Below are positions 37,215-49,732 of a stretch of 64,000 nt of DNA, piece by piece. The stretch comes from Physcomitrium patens (Eukaryota > Streptophyta > Bryopsida > Funariales > Funariaceae): NCBI RefSeq assembly GCF_000002425.4, contig NC_037253.1:6420178-6484177 (forward strand). The letters are read 5' to 3'. The position numbers were made by a program, and so were the translations under genes. The notes under the pieces are model-generated. The model was not told the origin of the DNA. It was given only the letters and a program-made list of their open reading frames with translations, and ran no database searches. Position 1 is the first letter of the stretch; every line of letters begins with the position of its first letter.

Positions 37215-38896
37215 ATGTATGATCAGCAGCAAGGCATGCAGAGTTTCAGCACTGGATATGTGTTCCCCGACCGGTTAGAGCAACAGAGCAAAATGCGTGA
37301 ACCAGTCGGTGACGATTTCTTCTTCAATCGTGATCATGGTTCCAGTGGTTCTTTCTTGAGAAAACCACAGCCATTATGTCGTATGGTCGGCTACAATGTT
37401 ACCCACCTTAACTGCCTACCCTGCTTTCCGCAGCAGCAGAGCCAGACACCTCCTCTACCACTCATCGATCGGGATATTCAGCCAGGGAGAAGGACCTCAT
37501 GTGGTGATTTTCTAAGTGCCGAATCGACCTTCCGATTTCCACCACAAATGCAAAATGCCAACAACGTTGTTCCAGGTTCCCTGGAACTGAACCAAGGCGT
37601 AACTCTGGGACACAGAGCGTTGTCGTTTGTGCGTGGTGATCCCCCCATGGAACAGGCATCTAAACAAGCTGATGATCAAATGGCAGATTTCAAGGTGACG
37701 TGTTTCGTTCACGAACAGGATGGATCCGACTTAAGGCAGACCTGGTGCCAACCATCTGATCAAGTCATCACGAATTTGCCGAGCTCTGGCCCGGCTCAAG
37801 CATCTCGACATCACTGCCTAGGTCCTGCCCCGAAACGAACATATCCCTACTCAACGACAACCTTTGAATCCGGTGGAGAGAGTAATCGGCCTGCACACCA
37901 CATTTCAACCAGTGGTAGGCGAAGGGAACTTGCGCCGAAGAAAGGCAGAAGACACATGATTCCGAAGAGAACCGCTCAAGCCGTGCTCAGCAATGTAGTC
38001 TCGCAACGTAAGAGTCATATCTGGTCAGAGAGGCAGCGACGCCGCTCCATGAACCAATTATACACAACTATGCGAGCGCTACTCCCTCACCAGTCTGTCA
38101 AAGTGAGACTTCAACTCCTTGCACCCTTAACAAGTTGGCTGTTAGGCTTTCAAGACATTGAAGTGAATCAGAAATCCATGCGATCATCCTTAGAGTTATA
38201 TTCAGTGTCGAATCTCGAGCTCGCACATGGTCTAATGACTGAGTGCGGAGCGTTTTCTTTGTGGGTTGCAGACCGACAAGTCCACCGTTGTTTTGGACAT
38301 CGTAAATTACATCCGAACTCTGCAAGCGGAGCTGGAAATGCTCTCGAGGCGACGCGACCGACTGGTTACGACACGCAACTTGCACCAGAAATCTTCCCAA
38401 GCGTTTTCAGCCCATGGCCTCACTTGTGTGGATCACACGAGTGATGCCTCTGTACTGACGGCTGTGACCACCTTACCTCCGCCGGGCAGCGCTTCCTGCC
38501 TGGCCTCTTTCCTGGGCAACAACGTGGCCATCCATATCTGCGGTCACCACCTCTTTGTCACCATCACTGCTCCTGCCCAGCTATGCCTCCTAACACACAT
38601 CATTGCGACTCTCGATAGCTACAACTTAAACGTGTTAAGTATTGCCGTTAACTCCCGGGACAACACAACCGCATACTCCCTATCAGTGGAGGTAAATATT
38701 ATTTTTTATTTCAAGAGAAGTCATTGTGTTTGCTGAATGTAAATTGTAATAGAAGCGTCGTGGCTAATTGTGCAAAATAACGTTTGAATTCGAACGACAG
38801 GCAAGTCAGGTTGCGGAGGCTATAGGTGACGATCTGCACACAGCTCTGCAGATTGTTATCAACAATTTCTCGTCCAGCGAAATCGAAGCAGCGTGA
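37215..38896 (+). CDS. bHLH transcription factor, bHLH95/ZHOUPI-like type, with C-terminal ACT-like region
   Basis: Three exons (37,215-38,102; 38,272-38,691; 38,801-38,896) join in phase 0 to 467 codons plus TGA. The introns are 169 and 109 bp with GTGAGA..GCAG and GTAAAT..ACAG ends. The first 260 residues are Gln-, Pro- and Ser-rich with a Lys/Arg patch. The basic region SHIWSERQRRRSMNQLY (from about 267) has the His-Glu-Arg contacts (268, 272, 276) of E/G-box binders. The first intron falls in the loop, and helix 2 resumes as TDKSTVVLDIVNYIRTLQAE. About residues 377-460 form an alternating hydrophobic ACT-like dimerisation region. HIWxERxRR plus DKSTxV resembles the plant clade that includes AtbHLH95/ZHOUPI; that subgroup is my inference. 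It is a nuclear regulator with unknown targets. Upstream GTG codons in frame were not chosen because of the acceptor-like site. Confidence 0.9.
38103..38271 (+). other. bHLH intron 1, in the loop of the domain
   Basis: GTGAGA donor after AAA and TTGCAG acceptor before ACCGAC, phase 0. The joined sequence reads PHQSVK-TDKSTVV, a continuous bHLH. Confidence 0.85.
38692..38800 (+). other. bHLH intron 2
   Basis: GTAAAT donor after GAG and ACGACAG acceptor. The last exon adds 31 residues ending EIEAA. Confidence 0.75.
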
Positions 38897-39385
38897 CAGA
38901 TTTTCTCGTTCCATTCACTATGCTTTTGACGCAAGAATTGGCCAAAGAGGCAAAAGTGTTGCGGACTGAATACTGGATCATATCTGGAACCTCGAACCGG
39001 ATGAGATGTGGTGTGTTCTCCAGTCTAACGTTACAGTGTCCATGCGACTGGATTACGGAAGCACTTGCATAAGTTATCTTATTGGAAATAGAACAATTGT
39101 ATTTCAGATACGAGGTTTCCAGGGAGTGTCTAGAAACTCTTCTAGCTCAAACAGAAATTCATGCGTGTGATGAATGTAGTGTCGAGTAAACAGATACACG
39201 CATCAGTAATTTCCCTCTACAGGAAATTCAGTGTGCATGGAAATGGCTCCAACATCTTCTGAAATTAAGTGTTCCAATCTGAGGACGCAAAACTACGCAA
39301 GTGTAAAGTTCTGATTAAATCGCTAGGATTTTGTGTGTTTAAAATTATGTAACAACAGCTTGAATGTACTGCTTCAGGCTAAATC
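38897..39385. other. bHLH 3' region
   Basis: Presumed 3'UTR and terminator, bounded downstream by the copia LTR. No other feature is seen. Confidence 0.5.
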
Positions 39386-40292
39386 TGTTGGAATAACCCT
39401 GTTCTCAGTATCAAGGGACAATTCAGTTAGCGCTGACGTGGTCTTAGGGTAAACTAATTATAGCCTATGGCTAGTATAAACGAGAGTCCTCGAGGAGCTC
39501 AGTGTCTGTGTGTGTGATTCTACACAGTATCACCGTGAGTTCCCGGTGCTATTGGATTCAATATATTTCCATTTTTTCATGGTGTCAGCTGGTTCTCCTC
39601 CTGACATCCCATTCGTGCACTTCTGGGCATGAGCTCAGATTCAGAGCTTCCAGAACCTGCCTCACCTAGGACTGCTACACCTGCCTTGCAATCTGACTCG
39701 ATACCAGCAGATCCATTGCAGGTAACCACCTCTCCTCATTCATTCTTTCCTCGTACCATTGCTAGCGATGCCAATCTCATCCCCGTTGAATGTAGGCTCA
39801 CAGGTGAAGAAAACTATAGTATCTGGAGCTTTATAATAGAACATGTCTTGAGGAGGGAGGGACTATGGCGCTACATCAAAGAAGAGTGGCCCTCAGTCGT
39901 GAGACAATCACCAAAAGAGCGAAGCAATCGGTAGAGCACCAAGGTAATCCTCACCCTTTCTCTGCATCTCAGTTTGTTCACGGAGATCAAATCAGAATGC
40001 TACCTTCACTCTCTGTAGGAAGTTCTAAAAACCATGATGGTTTCCACTAACCAATTTAGCAAGAATGACCTCCTGAACCGTCTATTCAACACACGGTTAT
40101 TCCTAGACATCGGTATGAAGGACTTCTTGTGCAGACCTAGTTGATAAACTCACATAAGTACAAGTGGAGTGGACTGACTATATACTGACCTTGGTCCTTA
40201 ATGCTCTACCTCATTAATATAATAGATACATAGAATTACTTATGATGCAACAAAGACTTCTCATACTTTGACAGCTTGAGCCCTACTTCTTA
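39386..40292 (+). mobile_element. Ty1/copia fossil: 5' LTR, leader and part of gag
   Basis: The LTR is 39,386-39,579 (194 bp, TGTTGG...TTTTCA) with a TATAAA box near 39,477. A primer-site-like TGGTGTCAGC follows at 39,580. Gag begins near 39,629 and holds the copia LTGEENYSIW-like and EGLWRYI motifs and, further on, a stretch like the UBN2-type LVDKLT. It is broken several times and is cut off by the family-B LTR at about 40,293. It is less AT-rich than its gypsy neighbours, so it may be younger. Confidence 0.8.
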
Positions 40293-41036
40293 GTATCATA
40301 GACATATATATATATATACCTAGATAAGAAGTGCTAGGTAGAAGGTAAATATAGATAGATTTGATAATATTTTTTGGTAATGCTTCTTAGAAGCTTCATA
40401 GATGTGTATTTGATTTTATACATGTTTATAGTTGATTGATAGGTTAGAAACTAAGCCAACAAGTTAGCCATGTGTTGTACATGTGGATAGCTTGTCGTAC
40501 AAGCTAATAATATGGTACTCATATAGGAAACCTATTTTTATAAGTTAAGACACATATCTTGTAAATTGAACATGTGTTGGAGGTCGTATTGGATGTCACT
40601 GCATAGCTTTTAGTTAATAATATATATAGAGGCAAGAGTGAAGCCTTCTTTATCCTTTTTAATGCTTTTTTAGTCCTTAATCTTATTTTAAGTCTTTTTA
40701 GTCTTCTTGTCTTTGACAATAGCCATTCTAATTTTAATATTGTATTAATTTTGAATAAATATCTATTCTTTTTGTATTATATATGAGTTTATTGAGTTTT
40801 TGATTCTTTGAAATTCATATCCTTAATAGTTTGATAAGACTACTAACTTATTATTTTTATCTTATTTTTAGAAGTGAATAGACTATTTCACTTTTTTTTA
40901 TTGTATTTTGAAGGTTGTAGACTATCTACCTTCAATCTAACATTTTAGTTTCATAATAATAATTTTTTTCTTAAAAAAAGTGAACTACCTCTCTTTTTCA
41001 AAATTTTCATTTGATATTAGAGATTGTAGAGTCATA
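40293..41036 (+). repeat. Family-B LTR plus leader
   Basis: The LTR runs from TATCATAGACATA to about 40,827 (CTTAATA). The leader follows with TTGATATTAGAG at 41,011-41,022, a decayed version of the initiator-tRNA primer-site sequence. The unit is entered by a family-A LTR at 41,037. Confidence 0.7.
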
Positions 41037-42620
41037 TGATAACATAATCACATGGTAAAAAATAAAAATATAGATTTTTTTATAAAAAATCTTGGTAGAA
41101 AGATGTAGTAGAAAAATAAAGATGAATGATAGGAAGATGGTTAATTTTTTAATCTTAATATTATCTTTTATAGAAGAAACTTCTATTTACTTTGTAAGAG
41201 CATTAATGCCTCAAATTAAAGTAAATAAAATAAATAAATAATATATCCATCTTTAAAAATAATATTAGATTTAAAAAATACTTATCTCATATTACCTAAA
41301 ATTGATATCTGAAAAGGATCAATTATAAACTAAGATTGAAATCAGATCTTAAGGCACAAATTTATACATCTATAGCCACCTTGGCATTTTTTTGTTAATT
41401 AAAGAGTGGAATTAGGAAAAAAACTTGTGAAAAGATTTTAGAGAGTTAGTTTCATATCATTTGGATTGATATTGAGGTTTTGAGGGATTTTCAAAATTAA
41501 TGATATACTCCATGGATTTATATTTTGAAATAAAAATAAGTTTATAAATTTGAAGATTTTATGAATTTTTTAATATATTTACAAGTAAATATTTGGTAAT
41601 TTTTTATTATACTTTTTGTAAATTTATATGAAAAATTTGAGATCAATCAAATAATTAGATTAAAAAATATAAGAGTTTTAGAAATTTATAGTCTCAGATA
41701 ATTGAAATTTTGAGTCAATGAGGGATTTTGCAATGTCGAAATATTTTCTAATTTAATTAATGAAAAAATTTGTGAGAGTAATTTAGACTTAAATACCTTT
41801 ACACAATTCAATTTTTGGAGCAATATAATAGTTCAACAAGGAGAAATCTTTGTTGAAAGATCAACATTCAAGTCAAAGAAGGAGGGTAATCAACAACTAA
41901 GAAGTTTTGAGAGCTTTTTTTGTAATTGGTAAGTCCGATTCTTCTCAAACTTTGTATATTTAATAATTGCTTGTCAATTGAAGTTTGGATGAAATTTTAG
42001 TTACAATCAATGATTCAATTAATATTTATTGAAATTTCAAATAATTAAAGTAATTTATTAAGATTTATTTTGGATTTTTTTCAAATTTTATTTGAAATTG
42101 ATTAAGATTTAATTAGGATTTGGTCTAAGAATAGGATTTAGAATTTTATTAAGTTTTGGTTTAGAATTTGATTAGGATTTAGAATTCTTTTAGGATTTGG
42201 TAAGAAATTTGATTAAGATTTAGGATTTCATTAAGGTTTAATTAGAATTTAATCTAAAATTTGATTAAGATTCATTAAGATTTTAATTAGGATTAATTTA
42301 GGATTTATTTAAGAATTACTTAGGATTTATTCAAGATTTTTATTTTTAATATTTCTTTAAAATTATTATTATTTTTTAAAGATTTTTTTTAAAAATATTT
42401 TTTTATTATTTTTTAAAATTAATTTATAGCTTCTTTGTGTTTCTTTTGTATTTTTTAAAAAAACTTTATTTGGATTAATTAAAATTTGATTAGGATATCT
42501 AACGATTACTTAAAGTTTATTTTGGATTCTATTGAATTTAGTAGAATTATTGTAGTATTTTTACTTATCTCCCATAGCTAGGTGCTTGGTACATTTTTAA
42601 GCAAGAATACATGTAATACA
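41037..42620 (+). repeat. Family-A LTR, copy 2 (5' LTR of element A2)
   Basis: Starts TGATAACATAATCACATGG and ends ..TAATACA. It has the standard family-A boxes and a GGATTTGATT minisatellite at 42,030-42,340. A TGGTGAACTC sequence 7 bp further on may be its primer site, followed by gag. Confidence 0.75.
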
Positions 42621-44029
42621 ATATAAGTGGTGAACTCAACATAAAAGCTTGAGATAGGAGGTCTTTAAGTTTTTTTATTTTTATTTTGATTTAATAGAAA
42701 AAGAAAGAAAGAGATTTGAAGGAGTTATGGAAGGAGCTTCAAGTGAAGTTATAAATAGAGCTTCTAATAGAGTTTTTATTGAAAGACAAGCTAAGTATAT
42801 AGATCCAACCATTACAAGTAAGTTTTAAGCTTTTACATTATTTATACAGCAACAACAAAGCAATAATTGCAAAGAAGCTTTGGCAACCAAAGCATTATAA
42901 GTAGTGGCTAAAAAAGTTGATCAATTTAATGAAAGAAACATTTCAAAGTATTTAAGATATTATGTATGAGAAATAGAATTAAATTGGATTTTTGAAAAGA
43001 AGATGTTTAAGCTATTTGAGCTTGTCATAGTACTAAAAATAAGAAAATATTTTATATCTATTATGAAGCATTATAGAAATTTATAGGAGATATTTTTACA
43101 TACATTAAAAGACAAATATTTCTTAAAAGATATTGATTGTATTACTAAGAAATTATTTCTAAAATGGATTGAGTAGCCCAATAAGAATTTACAAGCAATA
43201 GAGCTATTAAGAAAGTTTGAATGGTAGTATTCTTAATTATAAAAGGTGGAAAAATTAATACTAGAGCTAAATAAGGTTGAATTATTTCTTCAATTTTTTA
43301 ATTGAGAATTATAAGAAAAATTAGAATTTCTTTTTGAAAACAAAGAAGAAGATGAAGGATTGACAACAAAATGGAAAAATGTTGAAGTTGTTGTAGATTT
43401 TCTTGCAAAAAAAAAAAGAAAGAAAAAAAGATAAGATAAATATTTTAAGAATAGTAAAATCATCTAAAATTCAAGTGCATACAATACTACCAACAATGTT
43501 TATTATTTAATCTCTTGTATCTAAATCAAAAAAAGAAGATATGACAATTGAAGAAATTATACATAGGATGTAAGATCTTTAAATCAAACCTACAAGACTT
43601 GAAAAAAAAACTTCTACAAATAATTTGAAGACTATTTCTAAACAAGGGTATATACAAAGATGTATTTGATGTGATAATGCTTCTCATATTAGGAAGAATT
43701 GTAATGAATTAAATAACATGATACAATAAAGAATTATTTTTTGAAAAGATAGAAAGGTGGGATTAAAGAATATAAGAGACTTCTTTTAAACCAATTTTAG
43801 CAACTAAAATATGAAGGCATTGATTCAAGACTTTTTAATAGAACATAGAATAGCAACACAAAAAAGTACAAGTTATGGAGCTAAGATAGTTAATGACTTT
43901 GATAGAAATATAAAAATAAGTGGATTTTAGATTTTTTTCATTTTTAGAATATAAAAAAGAAAAATACCTTAATTTTTTTTTAAAAGCCATAATTATAATA
44001 CATGGTATAATAAATTCATAAAATCTTGT
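42621..44029 (+). mobile_element. Element A2 (gypsy fossil): gag region, interrupted by element D
   Basis: After a short leader, gag starts near 42,727 (MEGASSEVINRAS) and runs to a CCHC zinc knuckle near 43,660-43,700. The family-D element interrupts it at 44,030. Sequence of the same type continues after that element at 49,471. It is broken many times and old. Confidence 0.7.
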
Positions 44030-44440
44030 TGTCATGGATATACAATTGAAGAAGATTCAAGAAGGTTCTAAAAGATTCTTAGAAGGTTCTTATAGATCCT
44101 AAAAGGTTCCAAAAGTTTCCAAAAGATTCTAGTAGATTCTAAAAAAATTCTAGAAGGACATAGGAGATCCTGAAAGGCTCTAGGAAGCTTTAGATGATTT
44201 AGGAAGTTGCCAAAGAAGGATCTTAGGCTTGCTTTGTTTTCAAGCCTCATGAAAACTTTTCAAGAAGCTTCATAGGACCTAGTATATATATGAGTTGAGG
44301 CTGAAAGGATCCTCAATCTCGATAACTCACTTCTTGTGGTCTAGTCAGGACCTTCTTGCTTTGTATCTAGTTATTGTAAAAATATGGAGCTAACTCCATT
44401 TCTTGATCTTGAATCCTTTTCTTATATATGGTCCTTAATA
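44030..44440 (+). repeat. Family-D 5' LTR with heat-shock-element-like cluster
   Basis: GAAGATTCAAGAAGGTTC at 44,051-44,068 is a perfect run of four alternating GAA/TTC units with 2-nt gaps, the consensus of a heat-shock element. GAAGGTTC occurs again at 44,082-44,089, and TTCTAGAA near 44,149. All lie in the likely U3. Confidence 0.8.
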
Positions 44441-47400
44441 GTTTGTCAAAATTATTATAAAATAATATTGGAAGCTTGGTCTTTTTTTGTAGTGAGTAAA
44501 TTAATTCTCTTCTTTAAAGTACTATAGCATTCTAGAGGTTGTGGATTACCCTCTTCTAGACTAATATTATTCTTTTCTTAATATTATTTTATTTATTTAT
44601 TTATTTTTTTACCATAGATTAAGTTTTTTTTTCTTTTAAATGTATATATTTCTCTGATTTTTATAGTAGAAGGTGAAAAAGTCAATATAAAAGACTCCAA
44701 AGAGATCAAGTTAGATTATATTATAAATGCTCTTGATACATTGAGGATCAGAACAAAGACTTTATTGAATCAGAATGAAGAATTATATATAACCATACAT
44801 AATGGTCAAAGAGTCAAAGTGCTTCAATCACTACATTAAATGCCAATAAAGGTTCCAAATTTTTAAATGACTATATCTGCTTCAAGAAACATGGGAGGTG
44901 CATCTACTTAAGATAATGTTCTGACAACAACAATAATAACAAAAGAACTAAGGATTAGCCTTCTAGAAAAGTTTGATGGCACCTACTCAAAATTTTATGG
45001 CTTTATAAACCAAGTATGATTAATCACCTTGCATTAATCTCAAAAATATTTAATTGAAGTATCTCGTATTGGTTTAGTTGGAACCTTGCTCTCAGGTCAA
45101 GTTTTATCTTGGCTCGCTCTATTATTTGAAAAGAATTCTCATATATAATACAATTTTGAAGAATTTTTGGTAGAATTTGGTAAATATGATAAGGTTTGTT
45201 CTTCAATAACTAGCATTTGAAGCCTTTGATAAGGAATTTTTTTTACATCAATGTATGCTTCAAATTTTTGACAATTAGTATGTGATATAAATTAGAAAGA
45301 AGATGTATTGATGAACCAATTTTATTGGGGATTAAGAGACGTTGTTAAAGACTTATTGTTGTCTATGTTAAATTCTCACATACTCAATAAAGCCATTAGT
45401 TAAGCTGTGAAGTACAATAACTATTTATTTCAATAATGACAAGATAAATGTTCTTCAATTATGCCACATATATACACTAATTATTTTGCAGCTTCTTCAC
45501 TATCCAATCCTAATGAGCATTTGGAAGCAAAAGATATATATATTGATGCCATTAACTTCAAACCTCTTTTTGAATAAAAAAAAACATCAAAGGAAACTTA
45601 GCCTATACTTATATTATAAAAAACCTCACCACAAGGTTAATAATTGTTTAGAAAAATACCAACGTACATATCAAATGATGAGTGTGACCACATCATCAAA
45701 AGCTTTGCAGAAAAATAAGGATATTCAACCACATTAGAAACCATGTCGCTAGATTCTTCACTATCACAAATCAAAAAAAATCTTGTACTCTATACTAGCC
45801 CTTCCTATTATTTTATTATACTTGTATAATTAGGACTCACAAAACTAGAATGTCATGCATTACTTGACTCAGAAGCCTCTACATAATTTATTAACAAATA
45901 ATTTTCTAGATCACATAAAATCTGTACAGTCAAAAAATCCAAAGCTATACTTGTAGAAGTAATAGATGGTCGACCTTTATCCTTTGGAGACATCTTTTAT
46001 GAGATGATTTCATTATAAATAACCTTCAATAACTGTAGTAGCCAAGTAGTATTTAACATCATTAGATCACCATCAAGTCTAGTCATTTTAGGACTCTTGT
46101 GGCTTGAAAAATATAATCTATGGATAAATTGGGTATCTTGAAAGTTGGAATTTCTTCTAGTAGATTATAGAACCTCTAAATCTATAAAAAAAAACTTCTA
46201 ACACTTAAACAATATTTTCTTTATTGAAGCTAAAGTATTTATGAGGGTGGCGAAACAGGGCACTACGTTTGCTGTCTACGCAAATCTACAATCGAAACTT
46301 ATGGTTGTTACAACAATAATTTCAAAGGCATATAAGAATTTTATAAATATATTTGAAAAAAAAATGTAGACATCTTTCCAAAGCATGGCCCTTATGATTG
46401 TATGATTGACCTTTAAAAAGATGCTCAACCATTATTTGGATCCATTTACAATTTATCTCAAAATGAGCTTGCAACTTTAAAAGAGTACATTGATGAAAAT
46501 TTGGCTAAGAATTTTATTTGACATTCCAAGTCACCAACTGGTGCTCCAATGTTATTTGTAAAGAAAAAAGATGGATCTTTATGGATGTTTTTTAATTATT
46601 GAGGTCTTAATAAAATCACGGTAAAAAATTAATATCCATTGCAGTTGATATCTGGACTTTTTGATCAACTTAGCCAAGCAAAGATCTTTATAAAGATTGA
46701 TCTATAAGATATGTATAACTTAGTATGCATTAAGGAAGGAGATGAATCAAAGACAACATTTTGCTCCAAGTATGGACATTTTGAATACAATGTCATATCT
46801 TTTGGACTTATCAATATATCAGTCATATTCTAATTCTTAATGAATGATATATTTTACGAGCATCTTGATGACTTTGTTGTGATCTATTCTTAGATTTGTT
46901 AATTTCTATAGGATTTTTATTAGAAATTAGTCGAAGATCATTGCTCCACTTATATGGTTGACATACAAGGATAATTTAGATTGGGATCCCGAAGCAGAGA
47001 AAGCTTTTCAAAGCTTAAAAGATGCTTTCACAACAGCTCTAATTTTGATACATCCAAATTTTAACAAGCCCTACTTTAAAGAGACTAATGCCTTAGACTT
47101 TGCATTACAAGTAGTTTTTTTACAATATGGAGAAGGAAAATTTCACCCAATTGCATTCTATTTTAGAAAATTCTCAATTGTAGAAATCAACTATAAAATC
47201 TATAATAAAGAGCTACTTGCCATAATCGATTCTTTTCAAGAATAGCACCACTTTCTTGAAGGTGCCTCTCATCAGATGATTATATATATAGATCACAAGA
47301 ATCTTAAATAGTTCATATCAACCTAAGTCTTGAACCATCGCCAAGTGTGTTGAAATATATCTATATCATGTTTTGACTTTTGCATCACGTATCGACTCAA

Positions 47401-49054
47401 GAAGCAACAAAAGTTATTAATTGTATTATCAAGACATTCATACCTTGAACCACCATCATGCTCATTTGATACTATTTTTGTAGTTATTGATTGATTGACC
47501 AAGATTTCACATTTTATATCTTGTAAGAAATCAAATATTAGTAAAAAGATAGTAAGATTCTTCATTGACAATATCTATTGTTACTACAAGTTATCAAATA
47601 ATATTGTATTGAATCATGGATCACAATTTGTATTAAGGTTTTGGAAGATACTCTTCAAGATTCTTAAGGTTGATATCAACCTTTCTTCTACCTTCCATCC
47701 TCAAATTGATGGCCAAACAGAGTAGGTCAACTAAATTCTTGAGGAATATTTGAGATGCACCATCAACTATCAACAAGAAAACTAGACTTCCTACTTGTCA
47801 TTGGCATAGTTTGCATATAACAACACAATCCATGTAGCTACGTAATAAATTCCATTCTATTCAAATTATAGTCATCATCCAAAGTTGGATATGATAGAGA
47901 CTTCAAAGTTGGCAAATCCAACAGCAGAGGGATTTGCTACAAGGATGGCCGAACTTCAAGCAACCATAAAGATTCATCTAGAAAGAACTCAACAATGTTA
48001 TAAGCTAGTGGCAGATGAATTAAAGAAGGAATATCCTCCATTCTAAGTTGGTAACAAAATGTGGCTTCTTTGGCGCAATATAAAAATGAAGAGTCCATAT
48101 AATAAGTTGGACTACTGAAGGTTGAAACCATTTGTGATTGAGAACCAAATCAATAATGTAACTTATTGCTTGGAGTTACTTTTATCTATAAAGATTCATT
48201 TAGTCTTTCATATTTTACTTTTGAAAAGATATAAAGAATCGAATATATGAGATCAAAGACAACTACCACTTCCTATGGTTGATATCAATGATCAGATTGA
48301 ATTTGAGGTAGAAGATGTATTAGATTCAAGGATAAGATATGGGAGGCTTGAATATCTGATCCATTAGCATAGATATGATATCAACAATAGCACGTGGGAA
48401 CCAACTAGCAATCTTATAAATGCATAAATTAAGGTTTAAAAGTTCCATCAATTTAGACCAAAAGTGGCAAAATAAAGAACAATAGTTTAGTAAGATGGCT
48501 TTACTATGAAGATTTTTAATTCTTGGCTTTATAAAGAAGGAGAGGAGGCAACCTTTGAAGAGGCAATTTTTTCAAATGTTTAGAACAATATAAGTTAGTA
48601 GTTTGAGTTCATAATCATAGCCTATTTATATTCTTTTGGTCTTACCTATTTTTATGTGATATGGATATTTAAGAGATAGATACTATCATCACTAACATCA
48701 TGAATAGCAAAGATGAGTCCAAGATAATGAACTGCTTGAACCATAAAGATGTTGAAGGATACCTAGCAATAGGTTGCTGATAATTATATTTGAAGTAGAA
48801 CTTACCTATGAAGGACATGCAGAAGGAATGTTTATATGACAATTTTATAACAAAGATACTGAAGTTCATGCTTGGTTATAAGTAAAAGGCTTGGGGTACT
48901 ATTGGTGGCTAGATAGACTTATGAACCATTTGCCTTACAAAAAACAAATAGAATATATTACGGATATCATGCGATAGATCTTCAACTTCTTGCGCATATA
49001 CTGATTTGCATCAACATTACTTCTTAGAGACCTTAAAGCTAGAAGAAGAGGTGA

Positions 49055-49465
49055 TGTCATGGACATACAATTGAAGAAGGTTTGAGAAGATTCTAGATAG
49101 TTTTAGAAGGTTCTAAGAAGCATCTTGTAGATCTTAGAGGATTCCAAAAGGTTCCAATAGATTCTAAGAAAGTTCTAGAAGGTCATAGGAAATCTTGAAA
49201 GATTTTAGGAGACTTTAGATGATTTAGGAAGTTGCCGAAGAAGGATCTTAGGCTTGCTTTGTTCTTAAGCCTCATAAAAACTTCTCAAGAAGCTTCCTAG
49301 GGCCAAGTATATATAGGAGTTGAGGCTAAGAGAATCCTTAATCTTGACAACTCATTTCTTGTGATTTAGCAAGGACTTTCTTGCCTTAAATCTAATTATT
49401 GTTTTAATGTCAAGCTAACTCCATTTCTTGGTCTTAAATTCTTGTCTTGTATATGGTCCCTAATA
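49055..49465 (+). repeat. Family-D 3' LTR with heat-shock-element-like motifs
   Basis: It has the same length and boxes as the 5' LTR. GAAGATTC lies near 49,086, GAAGGTTC near 49,106 and GAAAGTTCTAGAA near 49,165. The motif type is kept while its exact positions have shifted. Confidence 0.8.
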
Positions 49466-49470
49466 CTTGT

Positions 49471-49732
49471 AGAAGATATTTTAGTTCATACATATATTGC
49501 TAAGAGTCAACATGAAGCCTTGATAGAAGAAAAGAAAAGAAAAAATTTTGATGATACAAGTTAAGAAAATTCTTTTAAGAAGCATAGTCAAGGAGACAAG
49601 GCTTATGAGGCGACTCCATATAAATTGTCCACAAAAGATATTTCAATAACATTGGGAGAAAAAAAAAAGAAAAAAAAGAAAAAAAAAAAAAAAACAAAAA
49701 ATAAGATAAATCAATAGCTTATAAACTATTGA
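49471..49732 (+). mobile_element. Element A2, continuation past element D
   Basis: It reads as the region between gag and protease of plant gypsy polyproteins (HEALIEE, then a YKLS and ITLGE stretch). The joining 5-bp duplication shows it was continuous with 42,621-44,029 before element D arrived. It ends in an A-rich run (about 49,660-49,694) and a family-B LTR fragment. Confidence 0.6.

Larger units (their letters stand above)
44025..49470 (+). mobile_element. Family-D Ty3/gypsy chromovirus fossil with both LTRs and a 5-bp target duplication
   Basis: The direct repeat CTTGT (44,025-44,029 and 49,466-49,470) flanks an element of 5,436 bp. The LTRs are 44,030-44,440 and 49,055-49,465, both 411 bp, TGTCATGG...TAATA, and differ at many sites by eye. 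Internal parts in order: gag with zinc knuckle (about 44,690-45,760), protease (about 45,800-46,200), reverse transcriptase (about 46,360-46,900), RNase H (about 46,950-47,330), integrase (about 47,440-48,130), chromodomain (about 48,290-48,440, with LEYLIH and STWEP motifs), a tail of about 610 bp with no known domain, and a purine-rich tract before the 3' LTR. All major parts are present, but it carries dozens of breaks and cannot be active. The chromodomain places it with the chromoviruses. It is younger than its host element A2. Confidence 0.85.

Noticed and set aside
44441-44660. Counting the 210 bp after the 5' family-D LTR as part of the LTR
   Set aside because: The 3' LTR stops at the same point as 44,440 and is followed at once by the CTTGT target duplication.
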